Shown: in pieces, positions 47,901 to 51,897 of the stretch
How positions within the stretch are numbered: position 1 is the first letter of the stretch
How the letters are laid out: each line of letters opens with the position of its first letter
NCBI GenBank assembly: GCA_963682025.1
Contig: OY821519.1
Coordinates: 8,214,668-8,278,667 of the forward strand
From: Cordilura impudica
Lineage: Eukaryota; Arthropoda; Insecta; Diptera; Scathophagidae
DNA: 64,000 bases
Reading direction: 5' to 3'
Position numbers and translations under genes: made by a program
Notes under the pieces: generated by a model
What the model saw: the letters and a program-made list of their open reading frames with translations, nothing else
Databases searched by the model: none
Told to the model about the DNA's origin: nothing

Positions 47901-49339
47901 ACATGTACTGTATATAGGGAATAGTATCCCGAGGACATTGAGCCTGAATTTATTGGAGAGATGATTCAGTTCAAGTACTTCATCCTACAATCAGAGGACG
48001 CTGGAAAACTAAAAAATTGTACCTGCCGGGGAATCATATAAATTGATTTTTGGTAATATGGCACAATCAACTTTTCTTAATGTATTGACAGCATTGCAAA
48101 TATATAGAAGTCTGATGATTACAAATGTCACGGATGAATGTAACTTTTCGAAAATAAAACAAATCAAAAACTATCTTCGTTCATCAATGTCGCGAACCGT
48201 GCATTGCCTAGGGGCTCCGACATGGTTAATCCGGTTTTAACTGACTATAAGTTTCTTACTTGTTTTTTTTTTTTTCTTTTTAGCAAAACGTCACGATTTA
48301 ACCTTCAAAAGATGACCTACACCCTTAACTATATCCATATAGTGTGATGAAAGAAAAAACCATTTCTTTTTGTTTACTTAACTATTGTAGCGAGTCAGCC
48401 AACAGAAGTAGTAGGAAAAACCATTTTATGGTCCATTGAATATTGATAGCAAGTAAAAGATTATTTACACCTATCAACCGCAGACGTAATTCATTTAAAA
48501 TGTGAACAGTGAAAGGGTAGATTTTTGGAGGTGGGGTAAAAGAAAATAGAATCTTGTTTACTCACACATACCTAAATATCATAATATCGTTATAAAAAAG
48601 CTAACGTTACATTAATCATAATCCAAAACTTTAATCAGGATTTTTTATGTTTATTTTTTTGTTTGTTAGTCATCAAAAGTCATTTGAAGGACGATACAGA
48701 TTCTATTGAAAATCAAGCTCAAACACGCCTGCTTTCCGCCCCGTCGTTCGTAATGTTGTCAGTTCTAATCGTATCAAACACGTGACCGCAATTGTTTTCA
48801 GCTGAGTGTCGATAATAAGCATGTTTATACAAGAAGTGTGCCAAAAAGACTCATCTTAAATGCCAAACGGAAATACATGGTTTGTAAAGGAAAAACGAAC
48901 ACTTCATAGATTGAGTGGGGGGAGGGGGTATGTGGTATACTATGTGTTCTTGTATCTAATAGCAGGAAATTCTGATTTTCATGATAATTGTTTTTAATGA
49001 ATTCAATTTAATTTTAAATTTCATTAATTCTACCAACCATGTGGGAATGGGAATGGGATGCACAATATGTTGTTCATAAATAATAAAAAATCATCAACTT
49101 ACCCGTTTTAACTTGGTATTTCAAAGTGGTAGCACAGTCTTCTATCAGTTGCTGGAGATTAACAGCACGATCTGGTACATCCAAATCCAAGAGACGTTTC
49201 ATGTCCTCTGGATGATGAAATTCCAAAACCTTTTCATTGCGATCATTTGAGGCTTTTACAAAATCCAACAAAACATCAATGACTTTCAATAAAAACTCTC
49301 GAGTTTCGGGACCAGCCGTAGTTGTGGTTGGCAAAAGGT
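2768..49339 (-). CDS. Gad1: Glutamate decarboxylase (GABA synthesis), six of about seven coding exons
   Basis: PLP-dependent group II decarboxylase that converts L-glutamate to GABA in neurons. Coding exons in transcription order are 49339-49103, 19628-19060, 12527-12460, 6671-6593, 3369-3025 and 2941-2768. All junctions have GT donors and AG acceptors, and phases match at every join (lengths 237, 569, 68, 79, 345, 174; total 1472 nt). The spliced product is about 490 residues. It matches Drosophila Gad1 as I remember it almost residue for residue, including [29 protein letters not shown] (the Asp contacts the PLP ring) and the Schiff-base lysine in [10 protein letters not shown]. With about 20 missing N-terminal residues the length would be about 510, as in flies. 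No frameshift or stop was seen, so the gene looks functional. Introns are very large (the first visible one is 29.5 kb) and full of transposons. The start codon was not found. Closely related decarboxylases (Csad-like, black) are excluded by the near identity to Gad1. Confidence 0.96.
3025..3369 (-). CDS. Gad1: Gad1, C-terminal domain exon
   Basis: 115 codons between an acceptor (CATTTCCAG) and the donor GTATAA at 3024, a non-consensus but GT-type donor. It encodes [60 protein letters not shown] and KKEQELAK. The Met at 3345 is internal, not a start. Confidence 0.96.
3740..4800. repeat. Degenerate tandem array, ~40-50-bp monomers and a ~210-bp higher-order unit
   Basis: Monomers follow the pattern 'AATCTGAGGGTTTTTCTATAG' plus AAAAATG(T/C)CTCAG. 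A larger unit recurs about every 210 bp: AGTAAAAATGTCTAAAAATC near 3858 and AGTAAAAATACCTAAAAATC near 4068; CTCGAATATGGTGG near 3974 and CTCGAATATGATGG near 4184. The array resumes at about 5400-5640 after family B. Confidence 0.85.
4822..5399 (+). repeat. Family B element, copy 1
   Basis: Starts AAACTCTTTCTTTTAACTC, then (TCTG)n and GGGGCAACCCCATTCCCCC, followed by about four ~110-bp units containing ATCTGAAACTTGG, ATTAATTTTGGGG and AGTCACGCACAGTCACG. It ends at AAGAAAGAGTTT...GGGTTAGATTATT. The ends carry an inverted AAACTCTTTCTTT pair. No coding potential. It lies inside the tandem array. Confidence 0.85.
5926..7850. other. Gad1 intron sequence around the 79-bp exon
   Basis: Apart from the exon at 6593-6671 this is AT-rich sequence with no recognised gene or repeat family. 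An 88-codon minus-strand frame at 7164-7430 has no recognisable similarity. Confidence 0.6.
6593..6671 (-). CDS. Gad1: Gad1, 79-bp exon with the catalytic lysine
   Basis: The acceptor TATTTTCAG precedes 6671 and the donor GTAAGT follows 6593. It encodes (R)[18 protein letters not shown] then STIHFKED. The Lys of NPHK is the residue that forms the internal aldimine with PLP. The phase is correct on both sides (1 + 26 codons). Confidence 0.95.
7852..8098 (-). mobile_element. Helitron family Hel-1, 5'-truncated copy lacking the 3' hairpin
   Basis: The right-hand terminus CTAGCAGATTCCAGC is present but runs straight into AAATTCTAGGAAAT: the 17-bp palindromic stretch found in other copies is missing. 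Body matches continue to about 8098, then give way to T-rich low-complexity DNA. Confidence 0.75.
8100..8290. repeat. T-rich low-complexity tract
   Basis: Degenerate TTTTTCATTTTTAATTTTTCG tract. It may be slippage sequence abutting the truncated Helitron copy. Confidence 0.8.
8291..9616. other. Intron sequence, no gene recognised
   Basis: AT-rich sequence. Frames at 8872-9159 (minus) and 9132-9380 (plus) overlap each other on opposite strands and resemble nothing I recognise. The plus frame has a less AT-rich tail ([15 protein letters not shown]), so an old exon relic cannot be excluded. Confidence 0.5.
9617..10540 (+). repeat. Family B element, copy 2 (longest uninterrupted)
   Basis: A TCTG microsatellite (about six repeats) and a GCAACCCCATTCCCCC box, then about seven 90-130-bp units. 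Each has a CATCC(G/A)ATC(G/A)ATCTGAAAC box, a GACTTGTTGTGGCC box and runs of AGTCACGCAC. It ends at GTGGGTTAGATTATT. Confidence 0.85.
10541..12459. other. Intron sequence; one unrecognised small ORF
   Basis: No repeat family recognised. The minus-strand frame 11161-11346 ([20 protein letters not shown], then [14 protein letters not shown]) has a balanced composition unusual for this DNA, but I do not recognise it and see no clear splice partners. Confidence 0.5.
12460..12527 (-). CDS. Gad1: Gad1, 68-bp exon (AAWGGG segment)
   Basis: Short exon between the acceptor CTTTACAG and the donor GTAAGT. It reads [20 protein letters not shown] then VE, and ends with CG of a split Arg codon completed by A at 6671. 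It continues the HID motif of the preceding exon to form HIDAAWGGG. It is too short to appear as a long open frame and was found by extending the protein across the introns. Confidence 0.95.
12885..13006 (+). pseudogene. Tc1-like transposase, short N-terminal fragment
   Basis: [20 protein letters not shown] then [11 protein letters not shown] resembles the GRPRKTT...(I/V)V linker between the two HTH domains of Tc1-family transposases. It ends at a CACAGTGG motif (13008), after which similarity stops. Confidence 0.55.
13430..15030. repeat. A-rich satellite with ~410-450-bp higher-order repeat
   Basis: Built of AAAAATGAAAAATTAAAAATAA-type words. The marker ATTAAAGCTGAAAAATA occurs near 13886, 14333 and 14739 (spacings about 447 and 406), with similar neighbours around each. 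This shows segmental duplication rather than simple slippage. Poly-Phe/Leu frames on the minus strand are by-products of composition. Confidence 0.85.
15207..15665 (-). pseudogene. Relic of 'LPIGxLSEEAQE' element gene, copy 1
   Basis: Minus-strand pieces in order: [18 protein letters not shown], a frameshift, [20 protein letters not shown], a stop, then [40 protein letters not shown] and [17 protein letters not shown], with an acidic tail. The copy at 51003-51570 aligns along its length (HKTLYHGE..., LPIGDLSEEAQEKINKD, CTSDPYMS). I remember similar sequences as repeated unannotated proteins in insect genomes, but cannot name a family. Function unknown; a transposon-encoded protein is likely. 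Confidence 0.6.
15895..16906. mobile_element. Foldback hAT-type element with 8-bp target duplication
   Basis: Direct repeats ACTAGGTT at 15887-15894 and 16907-16914 flank the element. Ends are CAGAGTTCAGAAAA and the reverse complement CAAGGTTCAGAAAA, i.e. the CA(G/A)-start and 8-bp duplication of hAT elements. The arms are long inverted repeats: the same peptide ([16 protein letters not shown]) is read rightward from 15997 and leftward from 16824. A ~190-bp unit is duplicated in the left arm. The centre (16430-16540) holds three small palindromes with arms AGTTATATTTTAA / TTAAAATATAACT. No transposase, so non-autonomous. Confidence 0.85.
16915..17454. other. Intron sequence between the foldback element and the Tc1 relic
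   Basis: AT-rich with no recognisable gene. The 64-codon minus-strand frame at 16913-17107 starts inside the hAT target duplication and resembles nothing known. Confidence 0.5.
17455..17810 (+). pseudogene. Tc1-like transposase fragment with an intron-like insertion
   Basis: Exon-like part 1 ends [17 protein letters not shown] (compare FQQDNAPCHRS around the second catalytic Asp). It is followed by GTAAGT...TTTTGCATAG at 17603-17685 (83 bp), then [39 protein letters not shown]. Splicing joins the parts in phase 0. The third catalytic region (PDLNP.EN) is deleted between GIES and VWVI. Confidence 0.65.
17926..18245. mobile_element. PIF/Harbinger-type MITE with TAA target duplication
   Basis: 320 bp flanked by TAA at 17923-17925 and 18246-18248. 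Inverted ends are TGCCGGTTTTCTCAATA and the reverse complement TGCCCGTTTTCTCAATA. There is no open frame. The TAA duplication and short inverted ends fit the PIF/Harbinger superfamily (TWA targets). Confidence 0.75.
18249..19059. other. Intron sequence before the large Gad1 exon
   Basis: AT-rich, no recognised gene or repeat. A GCACAGTGG-type motif occurs in reverse at 18922-18930, but no matching body was found beside it. Confidence 0.45.
19060..19628 (-). CDS. Gad1: Gad1, large exon with the first half of the PLP domain
   Basis: The acceptor (CTATTTTTAG) precedes 19628 and the donor GTAAGT starts at 19059. It encodes 189 full codons, from [16 protein letters not shown] through [40 protein letters not shown] and [16 protein letters not shown] to CWMHID. 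The final Asp is the residue that pairs with the PLP pyridine nitrogen in this fold type I family. The intron falls exactly after its codon. Confidence 0.96.
19792..20161 (+). mobile_element. Helitron family Hel-1, complete non-autonomous copy
   Basis: 370 bp. Starts 5'-TCTATAATGTTAATAGGC after an A and ends with the hairpin GCACTCGAATTTCGAGTGC, nine bases of TGGAATCTG, and CTAG-3' before a T. The 5' TC, 3' hairpin plus CTAG and insertion between A and T are the established Helitron signature. No Rep/helicase gene. Confidence 0.9.
20162..20622. other. Intron sequence, no gene recognised
   Basis: AT-rich spacer between a Helitron and family B copy 3. No coding, repeat or structural signal seen. 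Confidence 0.6.
20623..21238 (-). repeat. Family B element, copy 3 (reverse)
   Basis: Begins AATAATCTAACCCATAAAAA and AAACTCTTTCTTTCC, then about five units of GTGACTGTGCGTGACTATG / AGTTTCAGATCGATCGGATG, ending GGGGTTGCCCCATGGCAGAC. This copy is uninterrupted, so it shows the empty state of the site used by the insertion near 35055. Confidence 0.85.
21497..22710 (+). mobile_element. DINE-1/Helentron-like element, second family
   Basis: Starts TATACCGTCCACCCC with AGAGGGTATATATAAG and TCATTCCGTTTGTAAT, the layout of the Drosophila DINE-1 5' region as I recall it. It ends with the hairpin ATTCGGC-ACA-GCCGAAT (22676-22692), then TTAATACT and CTTACTTGTT. The TATACC start and CTTACTTGTT end are shared with family A, though the bodies differ. 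No gene. Confidence 0.7.
22767..23074. mobile_element. Candidate MITE, inverted ends ACTGCTACAYGTTCAATAT
   Basis: The left end ACTGCTACATGTTCAATATA mirrors the right end (reverse complement ACTGCTACACGTTCAATATA). The interior is short and non-coding, with a poly-T run near 22905. No clear target duplication. A short frame after it (23277 on, [20 protein letters not shown]) runs into the LINE tail and is unassigned. Confidence 0.55.
23340..25720 (-). pseudogene. LINE (non-LTR retrotransposon) relic, split by a DINE-1-like insertion
   Basis: The minus-strand reverse transcriptase is read in pieces: [20 protein letters not shown], then [40 protein letters not shown] and QMYADDIQL (the YADD active site), [13 protein letters not shown] and [17 protein letters not shown] (24943-24590). 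It continues [13 protein letters not shown] to about 24476. It resumes on the far side of the family A copy with [20 protein letters not shown] and ends [18 protein letters not shown] plus stop near 23540, then an AT-rich 3' region. Many frameshifts; the 5' part is missing. Confidence 0.85.
23720..24475 (+). mobile_element. DINE-1-like element, family A, complete copy
   Basis: Starts TATACCCTATACCACTATGT, then GTGCTGCTGTTTGTAACAAC, (GTCC)n at 23852-23888, GTGTGTCCATGTAAAGCTTG. It ends with the perfect palindrome ATAGTCGGTCTAGACCGACTAT less its outer bases (24439-24460), then AATTTT and CTTACTTGTT. Inserted into the LINE, whose reading continues on both sides. Confidence 0.85.
25822..25975 (-). 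mobile_element. Family A fragment
   Basis: Decayed 3' end in reverse (ATTATAGTCGGCATAGACAG), a short body piece (GAAAAAGTTCATATCAGACC) and a decayed 5' end (CATAGTGGTATAAGGTATA). A large internal deletion leaves about 150 bp. Confidence 0.6.
25976..27245. other. Intron sequence, no gene recognised
   Basis: Less AT-rich than the surroundings. The 128-codon frame at 26620-27006 opens with TTG, resembles nothing known and has AT-rich repeats in its second half, so it is not called. Confidence 0.5.
27475..31473 (-). pseudogene. hAT transposase of the ZBED5/FAM200-like group, decayed
   Basis: The start is near 31473 ([11 protein letters not shown]). It continues [20 protein letters not shown] ... 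[12 protein letters not shown] (a BED-like region with a lost zinc Cys), [29 protein letters not shown] (to 30978), then after the [84 protein letters not shown] (28836-28177). Frameshifted pieces follow, including [20 protein letters not shown] and a C-terminal dimerisation-like region near 27600. Domestic ZBED5/FAM200 proteins share this order. Several stops and shifts make it non-functional. Confidence 0.88.
28849..30978 (+). pseudogene. LINE inserted in the hAT transposase, 5'-truncated, TAA tail
   Basis: Reading begins about 28970 ([20 protein letters not shown]) and continues through [52 protein letters not shown] (29211-29669). After a shift come the RT core [31 protein letters not shown] (YADD), [19 protein letters not shown] and [16 protein letters not shown] (29859-30368). 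Another shift leads to [16 protein letters not shown] ... LERLQ-type thumb and C-terminal region (30421-30882). It ends in (TAA)n at 30959-30975, the tail type known for I-clade elements. It is codon-biased to A, unlike the other LINE, so it is a different family. Confidence 0.88.
31980..33036. other. Intron sequence, no gene recognised
   Basis: Contains a short (TTG)n stretch near 32278 but no gene or repeat family that I recognise. The 70-codon plus-strand frame at 32418-32630 looks random. Confidence 0.55.
33037..34601 (-). mobile_element. Family A element (reverse), host of a nested family A copy
   Basis: Left part 33037-33328: ACAAGTAAGAAAATTATAGT, palindrome and body up to CAGTGCAATATT. 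Right part 34104-34601: TTTGTTTTTTGATAGATTTA, body, GACGGACGGACGGAC core, and CATAGTGGTATAGGGTATAA. The two halves join across the insert to give the same order as the uninterrupted copy at 62154-62832. Confidence 0.88.
33329..34103 (+). mobile_element. Family A element nested in a reverse family A element
   Basis: A full copy from TATACCCTATACCACTATGT to palindrome plus CTTACTTGT. It sits in the T-run of GCAATATTTTTGTTTTTTGA of the host copy, with no evident target duplication. A short (GTCC)n core lies at 33464-33481. Confidence 0.9.
35011..36130 (-). repeat. Family B element, copy 4, interrupted by family A
   Basis: Left part 35011-35054: TAATCTAACCCATAAAAACA and AAACTCTTTTT. Right part from 35834: CCTTCTGCATATGAGTTTTG, then units of GTGACTGTG and TTTCAGATC. 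It ends GGGGTTGCCCCATGACAGAC and AAAAGAAAGAGTTTAA. Compared with copy 3 the break falls in the CTTTCTTTCC stretch. Confidence 0.85.
35055..35833 (+). mobile_element. Family A element inside family B
   Basis: TATACCCTATACCACTATGT to CGGTCTAGACCGACTATAAT and CTTACTTGT. The core (GTCC)n is at 35173-35199. It lacks the AACCAAAAATATTTG stretch present in other copies near the 5' end. Confidence 0.88.
36131..36582 (-). mobile_element. Family A, diverged 5' part (reverse)
   Basis: Body blocks (GATCAGGAAGTAGC, TTGATTTCATAGC, ATTCTGACTCAATCGGTATA) and the end CATATAGTGGAATAGGGTATA are recognisable. The 3' palindrome end is missing, and the (GTCC) core is reduced to GACGGACGAAC. This is an older copy. 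Confidence 0.7.
36693..37388 (+). mobile_element. Mariner-like element, internally deleted, with transposase remnants
   Basis: Remnants read [19 protein letters not shown] and [18 protein letters not shown] (N-terminal HTH), then jump to [17 protein letters not shown] (second catalytic Asp), [26 protein letters not shown] (third catalytic Asp) and [20 protein letters not shown]. The linker and first Asp region are deleted. Inverted ends are approximate (TAAAGGTTGGA at 36693 and TAAAGGGTGGA in reverse at 37373). Confidence 0.72.
37400..38050 (+). repeat. Family D repeat, tandemly duplicated
   Basis: Units contain GGGCGGGAT...GTGGGCGTGGCACCTCC, TATCATCATATATCTGGAG, TACTATGATGGCCAG and CGTAAATTGGTTG. 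Two main copies start near 37614 and 37887, with a partial one at 37757. A reverse relative lies at 54110-54660. No recognisable gene. Confidence 0.65.
38103..41210 (-). mobile_element. 3.1-kb inverted-repeat element with a decayed gene of unplaced family
   Basis: Inverted ends: CGTCCCCTCAATATAACAA at 38103 and its exact reverse complement ending at 41210. Inside, a minus-strand gene relic covers about 40646-38683. The ends and gene together make a DNA transposon the simplest reading. Target duplication unclear (TA is possible). No homology to a standard transposase could be confirmed by eye. Confidence 0.75.
38683..40646 (-). pseudogene. Gene relic with [11 protein letters not shown] motif, probable transposase
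   Basis: In order on the minus strand: an acidic N-terminus ([13 protein letters not shown]), [40 protein letters not shown] with YWNLGDY (His/Cys-rich), [46 protein letters not shown] then [78 protein letters not shown] and [20 protein letters not shown]. The YSDxCGGQNRN and HTQMEADSM motifs could be parts of an RNase H-like DDE/D core. I recall similar proteins in many insects under a DUF label (possibly DUF7869). At least four frame changes and stops. Confidence 0.65.
41395..41660 (+). pseudogene. Tc1-like transposase fragment
   Basis: [20 protein letters not shown] then [40 protein letters not shown] and [10 protein letters not shown]. Tc1 relatives have (V)KFSASLMVWG..., SLNAEKY, and FQQDGASSHTS around the second catalytic Asp. 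A deletion removes the segment after SLML, and a stop follows GTSS. Confidence 0.65.
41983..42397. mobile_element. Foldback element with ~125-bp inverted arms
   Basis: Left arm 41983-42110 begins TAATGCCGTTTTCTTTTCTG and includes TTTTTTCGAAAAGTGTATTT and CTGAATTAAGA. The right arm repeats these in reverse to CGGCATA at 42395. The arms are about 90% identical by eye. The spacer has GAAAGGTCTCAAAG / CTTGAGACCTTTTGA at the arm tips. No gene; superfamily unknown. Confidence 0.75.
42398..43236. other. Intron sequence, no gene recognised
   Basis: AT-rich with poly-A runs near 43068 and 43160. No coding or repeat family recognised. Confidence 0.55.
43240..44665 (+). mobile_element. PIF/Harbinger-type element carrying only a Myb-like gene
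   Basis: Inverted ends GGGTCTAATCGTCGCAT and its reverse complement at 44649-44665, extending imperfectly through GTGATCGAGT. CAG on both sides (43237-43239 and 44666-44668) fits the 3-bp CWG/TWA targets known for this superfamily. The 1426-bp interior has one gene (43585-44304) and no DDE transposase. Subterminal CGATACG and CGATCGA motifs repeat at both ends. Confidence 0.8.
43585..44304 (+). CDS. Myb/SANT-like DNA-binding protein of a Harbinger element
   Basis: 239 codons, open from ATG to TAA. Residues 1-50 ([40 protein letters not shown]) and then [10 protein letters not shown] match the layout of zeste-type Myb/SANT domains that Harbinger elements encode beside their transposase. Between them, a 64-bp stretch at 43740-43803 begins GTACAATT and ends TTTTTCCAG and replaces the expected short WRKV-like bridge, so it looks like an intron. 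Splicing it would need one base less upstream (TGTGG for TGG) to keep frame. Unspliced, the frame is open by chance. The C-terminal third is charged and probably coiled coil ([20 protein letters not shown]). An alternative is a host zeste-like gene; the flanking repeats argue against it. Confidence 0.65.
   Translation: MAEFMIEHPNLAKNILPNCGQGKAVSKRLWDQLTIQLNKFGPPVKDEKCGERYNYFEVFFKCSNYTYIDTFFQVYADQKHNVKKSCHSIRHPKREEQILQAAGIRVSGDGLSSNKSFGSSKTTKQICADDIEKAFNDMLDEEDDENINEPKAVEKEAIIKAKKVTEREFKLDLLRCHIEKYEDSQRSINCKLDRLLNIKQRSLKLKEEEHVANVSIKKIDYEIKSVELEMLEVNGYLSK
44715..45180 (+). pseudogene. Mariner-like transposase relic
   Basis: MSQFTLEQR then a stop, [20 protein letters not shown] (HTH), [19 protein letters not shown] / [29 protein letters not shown] and [12 protein letters not shown], the last in a different frame. 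Same broad group as the copy at 36693 (NGERYRxM...). Many stops. Confidence 0.6.
45196..46805 (-). mobile_element. Helitron family Hel-2 locus, split by family A and internally duplicated
   Basis: The 3' end (reverse) is CTAGTATAGCCCAGCACTCG with the hairpin CACTCGAAATTCGAGTG at 45209-45226. A second, decayed 3' end starts at 46088 after the family A insert. The body then occurs twice in tandem, at about 46176-46490 and 46491-46805; both contain GAGCCTAAAGGTATG or close variants, CCAGCTTCTCC-type and TTGCTTAAAAAGGGAACTAA. The single complete relative is at 56817-57202. Confidence 0.78.
45279..46075 (+). mobile_element. Family A element inside a Hel-2 Helitron
   Basis: TATACCCTATACCACTATGT through (GTCC)n at 45406-45432 to GGTCTAGACCGACTT, TTAAATA and CTTACTTGT. 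The site is the T-run of TTTCAATGTTT...TTAATCTATAT, continuous in the copy at 56817. Confidence 0.88.
46866..48263 (+). mobile_element. Diverged family A element enclosing a hAT relic
   Basis: The 5' half (46866-47160) shows TTATAGTCACTTTCTGAGTG, CCGTCTCTCTATCTCCCTGT (degraded core) and GTCCATGTAAGTTTTGTAAT. The 3' end at 48228-48263 is TAACTGACTATAAG and TTTCTTACTTGTT. Between them is about 1.07 kb of hAT transposase relic. Either a hAT inserted and lost its ends, or the element captured it. Confidence 0.6.
47163..48240 (+). pseudogene. hAT transposase relic, ZMYM1-like group
   Basis: Pieces in order: [20 protein letters not shown] with AHH (compare RGQSYDNASNMSGxYxGLQA), [12 protein letters not shown] then VSASTYRW, the open frame 47401-47700 ([39 protein letters not shown]) and the C-terminal dimerisation region [39 protein letters not shown] (48061-48195). 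Frames change several times. This is a different hAT lineage from the one at 27254. Confidence 0.75.
48264..49102. other. Intron sequence next to the first visible Gad1 exon
   Basis: A G-rich run (GTGGGGGGAGGGGG) lies near 48914. The frame near 48670-48900 ([20 protein letters not shown]) has a faint transposase look but too little to call. Confidence 0.5.
49103..49339 (-). CDS. Gad1: Gad1, first coding exon visible (N-terminal region)
   Basis: The acceptor is TTTGCAG before 49339 and the donor is GTAAGT at 49102. The exon begins two bases into a codon that reads Asp if the previous exon ends in G. It encodes [20 protein letters not shown] followed by the DFVKAS...[13 protein letters not shown] stretch and ends KYQVKTG, with the Gly codon split G|GT. 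A fly Gad1 would have about 20 residues upstream, which are not found in 49340-64000. The open frame continues past the acceptor into poly-F sequence, which is not coding. Confidence 0.93.
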
Positions 49340-50370
49340 CTGCAAATAAAAGGAAATGAAAAAAAAAAAAAAAATCTTGATAAGTCGTAAATAATACGTA
49401 ATTCGTATTGGTTTTCATAAAAAATATATTTTGTGGTATTTCTTCTTATCGGTATGGCAAGGACATACAAAGTTTTCCTTCCGCTAACAGGAAATAATGT
49501 TCTTTTATCTTTTAATAAGAAATATGGTTATTTATGTAGCTTGTCATATTGTTTCTTCATATAATCGTACATAGTTATTCACAGACTATTTTCAAATCTC
49601 AAACACCTTAGTAACGCTAACATTTATTTTCATAGATTTTATTACATTATTTCAACTTTGGTTGGCCATAAAAATGGATTTAATTTAAAAGTTAATGTTT
49701 TGTGGGACCATAGGTTTCAAGATTAGCCTGTCGTATTTATTTATGGAGTTGGCTGTTGGAATGTATATTTATTATACAAATGCCATAGACCGTCAGCTTT
49801 GTGTCAAATTTGAGACACTTACTGTGGTTAATAGAATGGAAACAAGTTTGAAAAAAAGCATCCCCTATATTATGTTTAATTTAATGTTGTTGAATTAGTT
49901 ATTTCTATTGAGATTTTCATGTACGGACTTAAATAATTACTAATTGAAGTTGGTCTTAGGAAAATGCTACTTATTTATTTGAAGGATTAAATTGTCAAAA
50001 TAATGGTATTTTTTAAGTAAAGCAATACATTTGGTTGATTTTAATTTCTGTAATCTTTAAATGATTTCAAGTTTTTCTATTTCATCCACTTTTTCAGAAT
50101 TTTTTCAAATTTACATTTTATTTTACATTTGCAAGACTTCGCCGTCATCAAATTTTAAGGCCTTAGAAGGTGTTTATATTTAGTGTTGGTTTAAATTTTA
50201 AACTATAAAATAAAGAAATATCCAGATTTGGGCTTGTGTTGTTGAAACTAGGAAACTAATTTTACTGTTTGCGCTACCTTTTTCCATTCACATACTCTGT
50301 GATATCTGGAATGCCCAAGTTTATAGATTTTAATAATTTAATTAAAGGATTGAAACGATGATTGCTAGGT
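49340..50370. other. Sequence upstream of the first visible Gad1 exon
   Basis: A splice acceptor (TTATTTGCAG) ends at 49340. Beyond it there is only AT-rich sequence. I looked for the missing N-terminal exon here and further right and did not find it. Confidence 0.5.
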
Positions 50371-51002
50371 GACGCACAGTGGACCATTTCACGAGAAGGC
50401 GGTTAAAAATACATAACTTTTGATTAGATCGGAATTTTGATACGCGTTTTTTTGTTTGGCAGGTAGGACTTTAGCCCTTAATTTTTGCTATAAAACGTAA
50501 ATGCTCACATCGACCGATAATAAAAAAGTTATGGAGGGTTTAAAATACATTTTCATTTTTAGTTGAATTTTAGCACAAAAGTGAACTGGTAAAAGGTTAA
50601 AAATTGTTATTAATTTTATAACTAATATTTTTTTTTTAAATTTTGTAAGTTATATTGTGTCAGAAAATGCCAAACTTTGGCCTCCTTAAACTTTTCAGTC
50701 CTAATGTTCACAAGGGCCAAAGAAGGTTGGCTTTTTTTGAAAGACCCCGAGTTAAAATATAATTTATTAAGCAGCGAACGTAAAAGTTACCTGATATTGG
50801 TTCAAAAGTCGTATGTTTTTACTTTAGTTAAAAAATTTTTGTATTGTCTCTTTAAATATTTCTATATCAATTTTTATTGTAAATTTATAAAAAACATAAA
50901 TTTTTAAATCAAGAAAAATTGTTAATTGTATAAAAAAGAGTACAATTTATTGTTAGTGTACTGAAAAACTACTTTAAATCAAAAAACAACAGTGGTAGTT
51001 TT

Positions 51003-51570
51003 CCATTTTACTCGAATGTTGGACATATATGGATCTGAAGTGCACAGCAAAATAATTATAAGGTCTTCATTAGTGCAACATCTGGACATTTTCTTGTGTT
51101 GTGCTCGCGAAGGAATCTGTAGTCTTTGTTAATTTTTTCTTGCGCTTCTTCAGATAGATCTCCTATTGGTAGCGTATTGTTTTGAATTATTTGTTCCCCA
51201 TGGTACAAAGTTTTATGAACTGTGGATGGCATATATCTTTTTCGTTATAAAGTATTTTTCGTTATAAAGTATAGCTGTTTTATGGGCGTACTCTCCAAAT
51301 TTTTTGCATTTATCTTTCTGCAGCATGCTAGAACTTGAGATATGATTTGAATCGTCTTATTAATTCATGATCTATACATGTGATAGATGCTGCAGTTTCT
51401 GGATCGGGAAAAAATCTCTTTGCAGTATTTCCATCATTTGAGTTTCCTTCTCCTTGTTTTGGTTGGTCGCTTATGAGGCCTAGCTATAGATATTTTTCTT
51501 TAATTTGTTTGCTTTCTTTTTTCTTAACTTTCTTTGTTTTTTCACCTAACGGACCAAATTTCAAATCATA
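51003..51570 (-). pseudogene. 'LPIGxLSEEAQE' element gene, copy 2 (longer)
   Basis: Minus-strand reading: DLKFGPLGEKTKKVKKKESK, KYLQLGLISDQPKQGEGNSN, DGNTAKRFFPDPETAASITC and IDHELIRRFKSYLKF. After a shift come KFGEYAHKTAILYNEK, MPSTVHKTLYHGEQIIQNNT, LPIGDLSEEAQEKINKDYRF, REHNTRKMSRCCTNEDLI and LLCTSDPYMSNIRVKW. A 17-bp tandem duplication (CGTTATAAAGTATTTTT) at about 51240-51270 breaks the frame. It aligns with copy 1 at 15207-15665. I cannot name the family; location between inverted repeats suggests the element's own protein. Confidence 0.65.
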
Positions 51571-51744
51571 ACCCAAACCCCTTTTAAAAGGTGAAGCATA
51601 CCTGCTCATATCTTAAAAGGGTGTGTCGCAATAGTCTTTTAACATATAACAACTCGTGTCAAATCTTCCGTTTCCTTTTTCTGTCAGAATAAAAAACAAA
51701 TAAACTCACGCAAAAACAATACACCGGTACGACCAACTTTTGTA

Positions 51745-51897
51745 TTCATAACACACAGACAGACGGACGGACTTTATTAAATTGACTCAGAAAGTGATTT
51801 TGAGTCGATCCGTGTAATAAAAGATGGGTATAGGTCCAATATTTTTGGTAGTTACAAACATCAGGGCAAACTCATTATACCCTAACCACATAGTGGA
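51745..51897 (-). mobile_element. Family A fragment (5' end, reverse)
   Basis: ACACACAGACAGACGGACGG, TTGAGTCGATCCGTGTAATA, TTTTTGGTAGTTACAAACAT and TATACCCTAACCACATAGTGG less the last bases. About 150 bp, inside the 2-kb element. Confidence 0.75.

Noticed and set aside
49345..49470. Upstream extension of the first visible Gad1 exon (MKTNTNYVLFTTYQDF)
   Set aside because: A good splice acceptor at 49340 and the match to fly Gad1 starting at LLPTT show that this part is intron.
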